From NCBI RefSeq assembly GCF_900699785.1, contig NZ_LR535679.1, positions 1,674,001 through 1,738,000 of the forward strand: a stretch of DNA of 64,000 nucleotides, written 5' to 3'. Below, piece by piece: positions 9,521 to 19,663 of the stretch. Source of the DNA: Campylobacter showae. Its GTDB lineage: Bacteria; Campylobacterota; Campylobacteria; Campylobacterales; Campylobacteraceae. Each line of letters begins with the position of its first letter. The first letter of the stretch is position 1. The notes beneath the pieces are model-generated. The model searched no databases and was not told the DNA's origin. It was given only the letters and a program-made list of their open reading frames with translations. The position numbers were made by a program, and so were the translations under genes.

Positions 9521-9918
9521 ATTTAAATTTGATCTAAATTTGACGGCGAAAGGGCGGGCGAAAGTTGCTTAAATTTGACGCCAAATTTAGCTCGCTTCAG
9601 ACGTCGCCGTTTTAAATTTTAAAATTTTACGTAGGCTTTAACGCGTAAAATTTCAGACGCCGTTTTTCTAAATTTAACGCGCTCTTAGAGCGCCGCGCAT
9701 CTAAATTTAGCGCCCTAAAATTTCAAATTTATCGCCGTGCACTGCGATAGCTTCGGCGTTATTTATCGGCGTCAAATTTAGCTTGCCGCCGTAAATTTTT
9801 AAAATTTCAGCCGCTATGTGCTTTTGTCAAATTTACACGCAGTAAAAATCAACAAATACCCAAAATGCTACAAATTTTCATTTCCCACGCGATAAGCCCC
9901 ACTCTTGCTAGCTTAAAT
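9521..9918. other. AAATTT-rich intergenic region with possible gene remnant
   Basis: No complete gene is visible. The hexamer AAATTT occurs 17 times between about 9518 and 9880. On the minus strand, 9826-9707 is an open stretch of about 39 codons that reads like the natural C-terminus of a protein (it includes the segments HIAAEILKIYGG and NNAEAIAVHGDKFEILGR, then a stop), but has no start codon or upstream continuation. It may be a decayed gene end. Confidence 0.5.
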
Positions 9919-10326
9919 TTACCCCAGCGCCACGTAATCAGCGGGCAACGGCGTGATAACGCTGATAAAGATAAAATCCTCCTTACCGGTGTTTTTCATG
10001 CCGTGACACTCGCCCTTAGCCGAGATCACCACGTCGCCCTTTTTGACCGAGATTTGCTTGTATCGACAAGATCGCTCGCTTTTAAAATTTACTTGTTCGC
10101 CGTTATCTAAAAGCTCGTCCGTCTTTTTTGCAAGATAAAATACGCCCTCGCCTTGCAAGCACACCCACACGTCGTCGCTTGTGGTGTGCGTGTGTACCGC
10201 GACCTCTTGACCGGCTCGCACGACCCAGACTGCGCAACTAGTGGCGTCCGTCTCGCAAAATACCGTTTTTATCGCCTTTTCTCCGCTCTTTGCGACCTCG
10301 CTTACGTGATAAATTCGCTTTTTCAT
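9919..10326 (-). CDS. Cupin-domain protein
   Basis: A 135-residue single-domain cupin. The metal-binding motif VHTHTTSDDVWVCLQGEGVF is at about residues 44-63, and a second beta motif has KGDVVISAKGECHGMKN with the second-motif His. I chose ATG 10326 because AAAGGAGCAAAA sits directly before it; the longer frame to 10410 adds 28 residues from non-coding-like DNA. Small cupins of this type bind a metal and may act as isomerases, dioxygenases or sensors, and the substrate cannot be told from sequence. It is divergent from argH. Confidence 0.8.
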   Translation of the reverse strand: MKKRIYHVSEVAKSGEKAIKTVFCETDATSCAVWVVRAGQEVAVHTHTTSDDVWVCLQGEGVFYLAKKTDELLDNGEQVNFKSERSCRYKQISVKKGDVVISAKGECHGMKNTGKEDFIFISVITPLPADYVALG

Positions 10327-10434
10327 TTTTGCTCCTTTTTCGTTCATTTTAGCCGCGCAGAGTGAATACGGCGTGAAATTTAAGTGGATTTGAGCTAAAA
10401 TCAAAGTCAAAATTTAGCGCAAAAAGGAAAAACG

Positions 10435-11829
10435 ATGCAAGAAAATCCAAAAAAAATGTGGTCGGGTAGGTTTAGCGGTGAGAGTAGCGAGCTTTTGGAG
10501 GAGTTTAACGCCTCGATCGGCTTTGACAGGGCGCTTTGGCAGGAGGATATCGCAGGCAGCAAGGCACACGCTCGGATGCTGGGTGCTTGCGGGATTTTAA
10601 AGCCTGAGGAGAGCGAAAAGATCGTCGCGGGGCTTGACGCCGTGTTTGAAGAGATAAAAAGCGGTAAATTTGAGTTTAAAACCGCCGACGAGGACATCCA
10701 CATGGCGGTCGAAAAGCGCCTAAGCGAGCTCATCGGAAGCGATCTTGGCGGTAGGCTACACACCGCGCGCAGCAGAAACGATCAGGTCGCGCTTGATTTT
10801 CGTCTCTACGTGCTTAAAAGCGGCGCTACGATCGCCGAAAAAACTCGCGAGCTAGTCGCCGCGTTGCGAGATATAGCTAGCGAGCACGCGGACACGCTGA
10901 TGCCAGGCTACACGCACCTTCAGCACGCCCAGCCCGTGAGCCTTGCCTATCATCTGCTAGCTTACGCGTTTATGTTTCGCCGCGACTACGAGCGCTTTGC
11001 CAGCTCGCGCGAGCGAAATAACCTCTGTCCGCTAGGCTCCGCCGCGCTTGCGGGTACGCCGCATCCTATAAATCGCGAGCTGGTCGCGCAGCAGCTGGGG
11101 TTTGCGGGAGTGACGCCAAACGCGATGGATAGCGTCAGCGACCGCGATTTCGCGCTGGAGATTTTGTTTAACGTAAGCGTGCTGATGACGCATGCGTCGC
11201 GCCTGTGCGAGGAGCTCATCTTGTGGAGCTCGCAGGAGTTTGGCTTTATCACGATCAGCGACGCCTACAGTACGGGCAGCTCGATCATGCCGCAGAAGAA
11301 AAACCCCGACGTCGCCGAGCTAATCCGCGGCAAAACGGGGCGCGTAAACGGCAATCTCGTCGCGCTGCTAACGGTGATGAAGGGCTTGCCGTTAGCATAC
11401 AACAAGGATATGCAAGAGGACAAGGAGGGTGTTTTTGATAGCGTCGCCACTGCGCTTGCGAGCCTTGAAATTTTAAAACAGATGCTAAAAACGGCTAAAT
11501 TTAACGAGCAAAATATGCTAGCGATGACGCGCCGCGGGCACCTCACGGCGACCGATCTGGCGGATTATCTCGTGCGGGAGAAAAACGTACCGTTTCGCCG
11601 GGCGCACTTCATCACGGGCAAAGCCGTGGCGTATGCGGAAAATTTGGGCCTGGATTTGAGCGAGCTAAATGTGCAGCAGCTTGCTAGCGTGGATGAAAGT
11701 TTGGACGCTGGCGCGGTTAAATTTCTTGATCTAAACGCCTCCAAAGAGGCACGCAAGTCGCAAGGAGGCACGGCAAATGAGAGCGTTGCGGCGCAGATTG
11801 AAATTTTAAACGAGTGGTTGAAAGGGTAA
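10435..11829 (+). CDS. argH: Argininosuccinate lyase
   Basis: The 464-residue enzyme splits argininosuccinate to arginine and fumarate, the last step of arginine synthesis. It belongs to the fumarase/aspartase superfamily, shown by the signature [12 protein letters not shown] at residues 281-292, which includes the catalytic serine loop. [17 protein letters not shown] near residues 107-123 and [16 protein letters not shown] text ([14 protein letters not shown]) near 155-168 are the other conserved blocks. Length is typical. A binding site AAAAGGAAAAACG precedes the ATG. A strong terminator follows. In C. jejuni, as I recall, argH directly follows pckA; here accessory genes intervene. Confidence 0.97.
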   Translation: MQENPKKMWSGRFSGESSELLEEFNASIGFDRALWQEDIAGSKAHARMLGACGILKPEESEKIVAGLDAVFEEIKSGKFEFKTADEDIHMAVEKRLSELIGSDLGGRLHTARSRNDQVALDFRLYVLKSGATIAEKTRELVAALRDIASEHADTLMPGYTHLQHAQPVSLAYHLLAYAFMFRRDYERFASSRERNNLCPLGSAALAGTPHPINRELVAQQLGFAGVTPNAMDSVSDRDFALEILFNVSVLMTHASRLCEELILWSSQEFGFITISDAYSTGSSIMPQKKNPDVAELIRGKTGRVNGNLVALLTVMKGLPLAYNKDMQEDKEGVFDSVATALASLEILKQMLKTAKFNEQNMLAMTRRGHLTATDLADYLVREKNVPFRRAHFITGKAVAYAENLGLDLSELNVQQLASVDESLDAGAVKFLDLNASKEARKSQGGTANESVAAQIEILNEWLKG

Positions 11830-11847
11830 ATTTAAGGAGTCAAATTT

Positions 11848-11881
11848 GACCGCTCGACTTAGCAAAAGCGGCGGTCTTTTT
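11848..11881 (+). terminator. Rho-independent terminator of argH
   Basis: GACCGC and GCGGTC form a stem (11848-11853 with 11871-11876) followed directly by a run of five T. It starts 19 bases after the argH stop. Confidence 0.6.
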
Positions 11882-11887
11882 GGAGGT

Positions 11888-11923
11888 TTAGCGAGCTTGC
11901 CGTGCTTGCGGTTAGCTCGCTAA
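11888..11923. repeat. Inverted repeat, 10-bp perfect stem
   Basis: TTAGCGAGCT (11888-11897) pairs with AGCTCGCTAA (11914-11923) across a 16-base loop, between the convergent argH and HIT genes. It may be part of a compound bidirectional terminator. Confidence 0.4.
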
Positions 11924-11926
11924 GTC

Positions 11927-11957
11927 AAATTTACGCTCAAATTTCGAGCGTAAATTT
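11927..11957 (-). terminator. Hairpin after HIT gene
   Basis: AAATTTACGCTC and GAGCGTAAATTT form a perfect 12-bp stem with a 7-base loop, just past the HIT gene stop on the minus strand. There is no T-run, but the stem is long. Confidence 0.45.
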
Positions 11958-11962
11958 AAAAT

Positions 11963-12316
11963 TTAAAACGTGCTTTGCGGATCTGTCGCAGTATCCACCC
12001 AGCCAAGCTTTGCCCCCGCTAGCAGGTGAAAGTGCAGGTGCATGACCTCTTGACCGCCGTTTTCGCCGCAGTTTGTGACTAGGCGGTATCCGCTCTTATC
12101 TACGCCCATCAGCACCGCGACTTCTTGGATAAATTTCGTCATCTCGCCCATCAGCACCCCGTCCATCTCCTGGAAATTTTCAAAGTGTTTTTTCGGGATG
12201 ATCAAAATATGAATCGGAGCCTTTGGATTTATGTCGTTAAAGGCTAAAAATTTGTCGTTTTCCAGCACTTTGTTGCAAGGTATTTCGCCCGCTACGATTT
12301 TTTCAAATATCGTCAT
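11963..12316 (-). CDS. hinT: HIT-family nucleotide-binding protein (HinT-like)
   Basis: A 117-residue protein of the HIT superfamily, which hydrolyses AMP-linked phosphoramidates. The defining HxHxHxx motif is HLHFHLL at residues 93-99, with His95 and His97 in the active site. FEKIVAGEIPCNKVLEN at the start is typical of the HINT branch. A perfect TATAAT lies about 30 bases upstream of the ATG, and a TTCTCCTGG ribosome site (minus strand CCAGGAGAA) precedes it. In C. jejuni a HIT gene also lies beside pheS, as I recall. It is divergent from pheS here. Confidence 0.92.
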   Translation of the reverse strand: MTIFEKIVAGEIPCNKVLENDKFLAFNDINPKAPIHILIIPKKHFENFQEMDGVLMGEMTKFIQEVAVLMGVDKSGYRLVTNCGENGGQEVMHLHFHLLAGAKLGWVDTATDPQSTF

Positions 12317-12344
12317 GATTTTCTCCTGGTTAAAATTTGGCTTA

Positions 12345-12350
12345 ATTATA
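12345..12350 (-). promoter_or_regulatory. -10 element of HIT gene
   Basis: Perfect TATAAT on the minus strand, 29 bases from the ATG at 12316. Confidence 0.5.
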
Positions 12351-12439
12351 ACAAGTAAAAGTTAAAATTTCCCGCCTTTTAGGCAGATTTTATCAAATTT
12401 TGACTACAATCTATCCTAAAATTCAATAAAGGTAAAAAC

Positions 12440-13432
12440 TTGCAAGAGTATAGAGAAAGTATCGCAAAATGCGGGAATTTGGCGGATTTAGACAAGATTC
12501 GCGTCGCGCTACTGGGCAAAAAGGGCGCGATCACGTCGGAGTTTGCTAAGCTTAAGGATATGGACGAAGCGGCCAAGAAGGAATTTGCGGCAAATTTAAA
12601 CAAGCTAAGAGACGAATTTGAAGCGCTTTTAGCGGCTAAAAAAACCGAGCTTGAAAGCTGCGAGATAAAGGCCAAAATGAAGGCTGAGGCCATCGACATC
12701 ACGCTATTTAACGAGCCAAGCGGCGCGGGCGCGCTGCACCCAGTAATGGCTACGATGGATAAGATCATCGAGTACTTTATGATGCAAAATTTCTCGCTCG
12801 AGACGGGACCGCTTATAGAGGATGATTTTCACAACTTCGAGGCGCTAAATTTACCTAAATATCACCCTGCGCGCGATATGCAAGATACGTTTTATTTTAA
12901 GGATTTTAGGTTGCTCCGCACGCACACTAGCCCCGTGCAGGTGCGCACAATGATGAGCAAAAAGCCGCCGATTCGCATGATAGCGCCCGGAACTGTATTT
13001 CGCCGCGATATGGATCTAACGCACACGCCGATGTTCCATCAGGTAGAAGGCCTCGTGGTGGAGGAGGGCGGCGCGGTGAGTTTCGCAAATTTAAAATCAA
13101 TGCTTGAAAATTTCTTAAAATACATGTTCGGCGACGTTAAAGTGCGCTTTCGCCCTAGCTTTTTCCCGTTTACCGAGCCTAGCGCGGAGGTCGATATCAG
13201 CTGTATCTTCTGCCACGGCGACGGATGCCGCGTGTGTAAGCAAACGGGCTGGCTCGAGGTACTAGGATGCGGCGTGGTCGATCCGAACGTCTTTAAGGCC
13301 GTCGGCTACAAAAACGTGAGCGGATACGCATTTGGACTTGGGGTCGAGAGATTTGCGATGCTGCTTCATCAAATTCCTGATTTGCGCTCGCTTTTCGAGG
13401 GAGATTTAAGATTATTGGAGCAGTTTAAATGA
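12440..13432 (+). CDS. pheS: Phenylalanyl-tRNA synthetase alpha subunit
   Basis: The 330-residue class II synthetase subunit charges tRNA-Phe in an alpha2beta2 complex with PheT. It has an N-terminal coiled-coil arm (about 1-85), then the class II core with [24 protein letters not shown], the HTSPVQVR block (motif 2 region, [18 protein letters not shown]) and the glycine-rich motif 3 end ([17 protein letters not shown] [19 protein letters not shown]). Start is TTG at 12440 after GGTAAAAAC, a weak site. Its stop overlaps the pheT start by four bases (ATGA), so translation is coupled. First gene of a conserved campylobacter cluster that continues through serA. Confidence 0.96.
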   Translation: MQEYRESIAKCGNLADLDKIRVALLGKKGAITSEFAKLKDMDEAAKKEFAANLNKLRDEFEALLAAKKTELESCEIKAKMKAEAIDITLFNEPSGAGALHPVMATMDKIIEYFMMQNFSLETGPLIEDDFHNFEALNLPKYHPARDMQDTFYFKDFRLLRTHTSPVQVRTMMSKKPPIRMIAPGTVFRRDMDLTHTPMFHQVEGLVVEEGGAVSFANLKSMLENFLKYMFGDVKVRFRPSFFPFTEPSAEVDISCIFCHGDGCRVCKQTGWLEVLGCGVVDPNVFKAVGYKNVSGYAFGLGVERFAMLLHQIPDLRSLFEGDLRLLEQFK

Positions 13433-15762
13433 TAATTTCAAGAAATTGGCTAAGCGAATGGCTAGATATCTCAAACGTAACGAGCGAAACACTACTAAAG
13501 ACGTTAAATTCGATCGGGCTTGAGGTCGATAGCTTTAAAGAGATCAGGGTACCTAAAAATATCGTCGTAGGCTACGTAAAAAGCAAGATAAAACACGAAA
13601 ACGCCGAGAAACTAAGCGTTTGCCAAGTGGACGTAGGCGGCGAGACGCTACAAATCGTCTGCGGCGCGAAAAACGTCGAGGCCGGACAGTTCGTGCCCGT
13701 GGCGCTATCAGGCGCCGTTATGCCAAGCGGCCTAGAGATAAAGAGGGCAAAACTGCGCGGCGTCGAGTCAAACGGTATGATCTGCTCATCCGTCGAGCTA
13801 GGCCTCGTAAAAACAAACGACGGCATAATGTCACTAGATGAAAGTATCGGCGAGCTAAAACTAGGTAAGGAAATTTGCGAATATCCGCTACTAAACGACG
13901 ATATTATCGAGATCGAGCTAACGCCAAACCGCGGCGACTGCCTGAGCGTTTACGGCGTAGCGAGGGATCTGTCGGCCGCGCTTGATCTGCCTTTAAAAGA
14001 TGCCGCCAGATACGAAGAGGGCGAAAATTTGCTTGGTATCGGGCGTATCTTGGCTATCCACGCCGAGGAAAATTTACAAAGCAGTTTTCAGTACCGCGCT
14101 TTTGAGATAAAAGAGTATTTTGATGAAAATTTGCTGATGAAGATCCGTTTGGCGCTGATCGAATGTGATAAACAAAACCGCATCGAGCGTCTGCTAGACT
14201 ACGCTACGCATTCAACCGGCGTGCTGTTTAGCGCGTATGACTACGCCAAGCTCAAAAAGGACGACGAGCGCGCTGTTTTTGATCTGCAAAAGGGCGCAAA
14301 TTTGGCGACTGAAATTTTAGCCGGCGGCGAGCTTTTGGGCGTTGGCGGCGTGTATCAGACGGATGCGGCTAGACTTGACGAAAACAGCAAACTAATCATA
14401 GTAGAGGCTAGCTACACCGATCCTCAAGTCATCGCGACAACCGTTTACGAGGATAAGCAAATGCCGCGCCAAGCGCAAGCTTACCGCTCGCTAAGAGGTA
14501 GCGAGCCAAACGTAGGTTCTGGAGCCGATTTTTTATTTAAACAGCTAGCCGCGCTAAAATCGGTTGCGCTTTATGCGGGCTCTCAGCAAAGCGTGATGAC
14601 GCGCGAACCAAAGGTCGTGAGCTTTACGATGAGCGAAATGCAAAAAATGATCGGTCAAGAAGTCGCACAAAACGACGTCGTGAGGATACTTAAAAAGCTT
14701 GGATTTAGCCTAACTTTTAACGCCGAAAAAGAGGGTGCGAACGTGAAAGTGCCGTTATTTCGCCACGATATCGTAAATGCGCAGGACGTATGCGAGGAGA
14801 TCGTGCGAATGGTCGGTATTGATAATATCGCCTCAAAGCCGCTAAATTTCAGCGAAGCAAACCGCATAAACGATACTTTTACCGACTACAAAAACGCGCT
14901 AAATTTGCGTAAAAAAGCCGCCGCAGCCGGGTTTTTCGAGAGCGTGCATTATGTATTTGACGATGCCGGCGAGCTAGCCGCACTCGGTTTTGCGCCTTGT
15001 AAGGCCGAGATAGCCAACCCGATAAATAGCGAACTAAACACGCTAAGGCCGACGCTTGCAAACCACTTGCTAAAATCGGCCGAGCGAAACGTCAAAAATC
15101 AGCGAAAATCGGTCAAAATTTTTGAATTCGGTAGCGTATTTAGCCAGAGCGGCGAGCAAAGCGAGAGATTTGGCTTCGTAGCTAGCGGACTAACGAGAGA
15201 GCCTAGCCTGCTAAACGGTGCAAAGCCTGCCGATATCGACTTTTTGGGCTTTGCTACGGCGGTTAGAAACGCGATCGGCGAATTTGAGCTAAAAGCGTGC
15301 GACGACGTAAAATATCTAAGCGAATTTGAACAAGCGAAAATCTACCAAAACGGCCTTTGCGTGGGCTATATCGGCCGCGTGGACGTGCGAGTCGAGGCAA
15401 CGCGCGACCTGCCGCGGACATATCTTTGCGAGATAGAGTTTGAAAAGCTTAAATTTGATAGCGCGGTCGTCAAAGCCTACTCGAAATTCCCGGCTATCAG
15501 CAGAGACCTAAGCCTAATCGTGCCTAAAACCATGAAATTTGAAGCGATAAAAGAGTGTATAAACGCGCTAAAAATCGAGTGTCTAAAAGAATTTTCTCCG
15601 GTTGATATATATTCGGACGATAAGCTCGGAGACGACGTGAGTCTCAGCGTCAAATTTAACTTCCAAGATATACAAAAAACGCTTGAGGACGAGGAAGTAG
15701 CGGCGATAATGGATAAAATTTTGGACGCTTTAAAGCAAAATTTAAATATCGGACTAAGATGA
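13429..15762 (+). CDS. pheT: Phenylalanyl-tRNA synthetase beta subunit
   Basis: A 777-residue protein. An EMAP-type tRNA-binding domain lies at about residues 40-150 ([30 protein letters not shown]), followed by the B3/B4 editing domain, the B5 domain (about 390-470), the catalytic-like core, and a C-terminal FDX-ACB anticodon-binding domain ([13 protein letters not shown] to the end). It overlaps pheS by four bases and aroA by four bases (ATGA in both cases), so this is a tightly packed operon. Length is normal for the family. Confidence 0.96.
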   Translation: MIISRNWLSEWLDISNVTSETLLKTLNSIGLEVDSFKEIRVPKNIVVGYVKSKIKHENAEKLSVCQVDVGGETLQIVCGAKNVEAGQFVPVALSGAVMPSGLEIKRAKLRGVESNGMICSSVELGLVKTNDGIMSLDESIGELKLGKEICEYPLLNDDIIEIELTPNRGDCLSVYGVARDLSAALDLPLKDAARYEEGENLLGIGRILAIHAEENLQSSFQYRAFEIKEYFDENLLMKIRLALIECDKQNRIERLLDYATHSTGVLFSAYDYAKLKKDDERAVFDLQKGANLATEILAGGELLGVGGVYQTDAARLDENSKLIIVEASYTDPQVIATTVYEDKQMPRQAQAYRSLRGSEPNVGSGADFLFKQLAALKSVALYAGSQQSVMTREPKVVSFTMSEMQKMIGQEVAQNDVVRILKKLGFSLTFNAEKEGANVKVPLFRHDIVNAQDVCEEIVRMVGIDNIASKPLNFSEANRINDTFTDYKNALNLRKKAAAAGFFESVHYVFDDAGELAALGFAPCKAEIANPINSELNTLRPTLANHLLKSAERNVKNQRKSVKIFEFGSVFSQSGEQSERFGFVASGLTREPSLLNGAKPADIDFLGFATAVRNAIGEFELKACDDVKYLSEFEQAKIYQNGLCVGYIGRVDVRVEATRDLPRTYLCEIEFEKLKFDSAVVKAYSKFPAISRDLSLIVPKTMKFEAIKECINALKIECLKEFSPVDIYSDDKLGDDVSLSVKFNFQDIQKTLEDEEVAAIMDKILDALKQNLNIGLR

Positions 15763-17033
15763 AAGTTTACGCATTAAGAACGCCGATAAGCGCGAGCCTG
15801 GAGAACATAGCGGCCGATAAATCTATCTCGCATAGATGCGCGATATTTTCGCTTTTGAGCGATAAACCAAGCCGCGTGAAAAACTATCTAAAGGCCGAGG
15901 ATACGCTAAATACGCTAGAAATCGTAAAAAATTTAGGCGCTCGTATCGAGGAAAAAGAGGGCGAGCTAATCATAACTCCGAGCGCAAATTTAAAAGAGCC
16001 TAGCGTTGTTTTAGAGTGCGGAAACTCGGGCACGGCTATGAGGCTTTTTATGGGCTTTTTGGCTGCTAGCGAGGGTTTTTTCGTGCTAAGCGGAGACGAG
16101 TTTTTAAATCGTCGTCCAATGGCGCGCGTGGCTAAACCGCTGATCAGCGTCGGGGCAAAGATAGACGGCGCAAACGGCGGAGATCACGCGCCTTTGGCGA
16201 TCCGCGGCAAGAAGCTGGAGCATTTTAAATTTGATAGCAAAATCGCTTCCGCGCAGGTAAAATCGGCGCTGATTTTGGCTGGACTAAAGTCAAACGGCTG
16301 CGAGCTTAGCGAACCCGAGCTTAGCCGCGATCACACCGAGCGCATGCTAAAAGGCATGGGAGCGAGCCTGCAAATTTTACCGCATGGCGTCAAGGTTGAA
16401 CCGATGAATGCGCCGCTAAAACCGCTTGAAATTTGCGTCCCAAACGACCCTAGCTCGGCGTTTTTCTTTGCCGTAGCCGCAGCGATAATCCCAAATTCTC
16501 ACATCGTGCTAAAAAATATGCTGCTAAATAAAACGCGTGTGGAGGCTTTTAAAATTTTAGCCAAAATGGGCGCGCAAGTAACGTTTAAAGAGACTTCCGG
16601 CACATACGAAAGTATCGGCGAGATCGAGATAAAGCATGCGCCGCTAAAGGCCGTGGACGTGAGCGAAAATATCTCGTGGCTAATCGACGAGGTGCCAGCA
16701 CTTGCCATCGCATTTGCAAATGCACAGGGCACTAGTAGCGTGAGAAACGCAAAAGAACTTCGCGTAAAAGAGAGCGACCGCATCGCTATCATGGTGCAAG
16801 GGCTGCGAAAATGCGGGCTTGAAGTCGAAGAATTTGAAGACGGCTTTAGCGTAAAAGGCGGCGAGGCAAACTGTGCCATCATCGATAGCAACGGCGATCA
16901 CCGTATCGCGATGAGCTTTGCGGTACTTGGGTTAAAATGCGGAATGGTTATAGAAAAGAGCGAATTTATCGCGACTTCGTTTCCGAATTTTAGCGGGATT
17001 TTAAGACAACTGGGAGCTAGCGTTGAGGATTGA
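15759..17033 (+). CDS. aroA: 3-phosphoshikimate 1-carboxyvinyltransferase (EPSP synthase)
   Basis: The 424-residue enzyme joins PEP and shikimate-3-phosphate in the shikimate pathway. Conserved residues include Lys21, Ser22 and Arg26 in ADKSISHRCAIF, the PEP-site ECGNSGTAMRL at residues 86-96, RRPMARVAKPL, and the late RVKESDRIA and NGDHRIAMSFAVLG motifs. It overlaps pheT by four bases and ispH by 11 bases. In C. jejuni the gene occupies the same position, from memory. Confidence 0.96.
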   Translation: MKVYALRTPISASLENIAADKSISHRCAIFSLLSDKPSRVKNYLKAEDTLNTLEIVKNLGARIEEKEGELIITPSANLKEPSVVLECGNSGTAMRLFMGFLAASEGFFVLSGDEFLNRRPMARVAKPLISVGAKIDGANGGDHAPLAIRGKKLEHFKFDSKIASAQVKSALILAGLKSNGCELSEPELSRDHTERMLKGMGASLQILPHGVKVEPMNAPLKPLEICVPNDPSSAFFFAVAAAIIPNSHIVLKNMLLNKTRVEAFKILAKMGAQVTFKETSGTYESIGEIEIKHAPLKAVDVSENISWLIDEVPALAIAFANAQGTSSVRNAKELRVKESDRIAIMVQGLRKCGLEVEEFEDGFSVKGGEANCAIIDSNGDHRIAMSFAVLGLKCGMVIEKSEFIATSFPNFSGILRQLGASVED

Positions 17034-17853
17034 GCTTGCTAGCAGTTACGGCTTTTGTTTTGGCGTAAAGCGCGCTATAAAAATTGCCGAAAACGCCAAA
17101 GATGCCGTAACTATCGGTCCTATCATACATAATAACGACGAGATAAACCGCCTAAATAAAAATTTTAACGTTAAAACGCTTGAAGGCATAAATGAAATCG
17201 ACGGCGAAAAAAAGGCGATCATACGTACGCACGGTATCACAAAGGGCGACCTGGCCGAGCTAAAAAAAAGCGATATAAAGGTGATCGACGCGACGTGCCC
17301 TTTTGTCACCAAACCTCAGCAAATTTGCGAGAAAATGAGCAAAGAGGGCTACGACATCGTGATTTTCGGCGATGAAAAACATCCTGAGATAAAGGGCGTG
17401 AAATCATATGCCGTCGGTAAGGTATTCGTCGTACTAGAAGAAAGCGAGCTAGAGGGCGTAAAACTAGCGCAAAAGGTAGCCGTCATCAGCCAAACGACGC
17501 GCAAGGTTGAAAAATTTATGCAAATCGTAAATTATTTGATGCTACGCGTAAAAGAAGTGCGCGTTTTTAACACGATTTGTAATGCTACTTTTGAAAACCA
17601 AGAAGCGGTTAAAAACTTAGCCGTTAGAGCCGACGTAATGGTCGTAATCGGCGGCAAAAACAGCTCAAATACAAAACAGCTCTATCTCATCTCAAAAACC
17701 GCCTGCGAGGATAGCTATCTCGTGGAAAACGAACTAGAGCTAGAGCGCGCGTGGTTTGAGGGGAAAAAACTCTGTGGAGTGAGCGCCGGAGCGTCTACGC
17801 CCGATTGGATTATCCAAAAAGTTGTTGATAAACTAGAGAGCTTTCAAATTTAA
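17023..17853 (+). CDS. ispH: 4-hydroxy-3-methylbut-2-enyl diphosphate reductase
   Basis: The 276-residue last enzyme of the MEP isoprenoid pathway makes IPP and DMAPP. The three [4Fe-4S] ligands are Cys12 (GFCFGV), Cys92 (DATCPFV) and Cys186 (NTICNATF). The IRTHG segment (about 68-71) and SNTKQL follow the family pattern. The start is TTG at 17023, inside the end of aroA, which gives the correct N-terminus (RIELASSYGFCFGV). The 11-base overlap suggests coupled translation. An intergenic gap of 135 bases follows before rpsA. Confidence 0.95.
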   Translation: MRIELASSYGFCFGVKRAIKIAENAKDAVTIGPIIHNNDEINRLNKNFNVKTLEGINEIDGEKKAIIRTHGITKGDLAELKKSDIKVIDATCPFVTKPQQICEKMSKEGYDIVIFGDEKHPEIKGVKSYAVGKVFVVLEESELEGVKLAQKVAVISQTTRKVEKFMQIVNYLMLRVKEVRVFNTICNATFENQEAVKNLAVRADVMVVIGGKNSSNTKQLYLISKTACEDSYLVENELELERAWFEGKKLCGVSAGASTPDWIIQKVVDKLESFQI

Positions 17854-17988
17854 TAAACAAGCATTACTTTTTTAAACAAAATTTTAAATTTGACCCTGAA
17901 ATTTCGCAAGTTAATCTACAAATAAGTTAATATTAAGTAAAATTAAGTCTAATTGTGTTAAAAGCAAAATATATACAAAAGGAACAAG

Positions 17989-19659
17989 ATGGCTGCGGTG
18001 AACAAAAAAGTTCAGCTTAGTAAGGCAAACGACGGTATCGAAGACGACGATTTTGCCGCGATGTTAGAGGAGTCTTTTAGAAAGACGGAAGAAGATAGCG
18101 ACGGAATAATCGTCGATATTAAAGGCGACGAGGTTTTTGTAAACGTCGGTAAAAAATCAGAGGGAATTTTAAATATTTCCGAGATCCAAGACGAAAACGG
18201 AGAGCTTAAATTTAAAGCTGGCGACACGATAAAAGTCGTAATAACCGGTTCAAGAGGCGGCAAGCCTATCGTTTCTCACAAAAAAGCGCTTAGAAAAGAA
18301 AAAGTAAAAGCTTACATAGACTCATATAACGAAGAAAATCAAGACGTATTCGACGTAAAAATAATCGGTAAAAACAAAGGCGGTTTTGTTGCTCAAAATA
18401 ATGACGGTATCGAGTTTTTCTTGCCTCGCTCACAAAGCGGCTTCAGAGAAGATAATGCTGTAATCGGAAAGTCTTTTAAAGTAAAAGTCATAAAGATAGA
18501 CAAAGACGAGCAAAGCATCATCGTGTCGAGAAAAAAACTACTCGACGAAGATAGAAAGAAAAAAAGAGAAGCGATATCCGCAGTCGCTGAAAATACGGAC
18601 GTAATAGAGGGTATAGTTAAGAAAATCACTACCTACGGCATGTTTGTAGATGTGGGCGGAGTAGACGGACTCGTACACTACAGCGAGATAAGCTATAAAG
18701 GACCGGTAAATCCTGGCTCTATCTACAAAGAGGGCGATAAGGTTTTAGTAAAAGTTATCAAATACGATAATGAGAAGAAGCACCTGTCTCTATCTATCAA
18801 GGCTGCAACTCCCGATCCTTGGGATGAGATAAAAGACGGTCTAGAAGTGGGCGACACTATAAAAGTAACGGTTAGCAACATAGAGCCTTACGGCGCATTT
18901 GTCGATCTTGGCAATGATATAGAGGGCTTTTTGCACATTTCTGAAATTTCATGGGATAAAAATATCAAAAATCCAAAAGATCACATCAGCGAGGGCGAGG
19001 AGCTTGACGTCGAGGTTATCGAGATAGATGCGAAAGATCGCCGCTTAAGAGTGAGCCTAAAAAATCTACTCAAAAAACCGTTTGACGAATTTAAGGCCAA
19101 ATTTAAAGAAGGCGACGTTACTAAGGGCGTAGTTACTAGCGTGACGAATTTTGGCGCATTTGTTAGAATCGGCGGAGTAGAGGGTTTGCTTCACAACGAA
19201 GACGCTTCTTGGGATAGAAACGACAAGTGCAAAGATTTATTTAAAGTAGGCGATGAGATTGAGGTCAAAATCATCAAAATCGACTCTAACGAGCAAAAAA
19301 TTTCGCTTAGCCAAAAAGATCTAAAACAAAGTCCGGTACAAGCTTATGCGAAGAAATTTAACGTAGGCGACATCGTGACGGGCAAAATTCGCGATATTAA
19401 AGATTTCGGCGTATTTGTAGAACTTGGCGATAACGTCGATGCGCTCATTCGCAAAGAAGACCTCGGTAGCGTAAGCGCTGAAAGTCTAAACATAAACGAT
19501 AATATTGAAGCCGCGATAGCCTTTATCGACGAGAAGAAAAATAGAATCCGCCTAAGCGTAAGACGCCTTGCGAGACAAAAAGAGCGCGAGGTGTTAAACG
19601 AGATAAATAGCGACGATAAAGTTACTTTGGGCGACATTATCAAAGAGCAGCTATCGTAA
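17989..19659 (+). CDS. rpsA: 30S ribosomal protein S1
   Basis: The 556-residue protein consists of repeated S1 (OB-fold) RNA-binding domains, clearest at about residues 40-110, 205-275 (EGIVKKITTYGMFVDVGGVDGL), 290-365 (IEPYGAFVDLGNDIEGFLHISE), 380-450 and 465-540. It helps mRNA binding to the 30S subunit. It begins with ATG after AAAAGGAACAAG. Its own promoter is likely in the AT-rich gap before it. Length is close to the E. coli protein. Confidence 0.96.
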   Translation: MAAVNKKVQLSKANDGIEDDDFAAMLEESFRKTEEDSDGIIVDIKGDEVFVNVGKKSEGILNISEIQDENGELKFKAGDTIKVVITGSRGGKPIVSHKKALRKEKVKAYIDSYNEENQDVFDVKIIGKNKGGFVAQNNDGIEFFLPRSQSGFREDNAVIGKSFKVKVIKIDKDEQSIIVSRKKLLDEDRKKKREAISAVAENTDVIEGIVKKITTYGMFVDVGGVDGLVHYSEISYKGPVNPGSIYKEGDKVLVKVIKYDNEKKHLSLSIKAATPDPWDEIKDGLEVGDTIKVTVSNIEPYGAFVDLGNDIEGFLHISEISWDKNIKNPKDHISEGEELDVEVIEIDAKDRRLRVSLKNLLKKPFDEFKAKFKEGDVTKGVVTSVTNFGAFVRIGGVEGLLHNEDASWDRNDKCKDLFKVGDEIEVKIIKIDSNEQKISLSQKDLKQSPVQAYAKKFNVGDIVTGKIRDIKDFGVFVELGDNVDALIRKEDLGSVSAESLNINDNIEAAIAFIDEKKNRIRLSVRRLARQKEREVLNEINSDDKVTLGDIIKEQLS

Positions 19660-19663
19660 ATAA

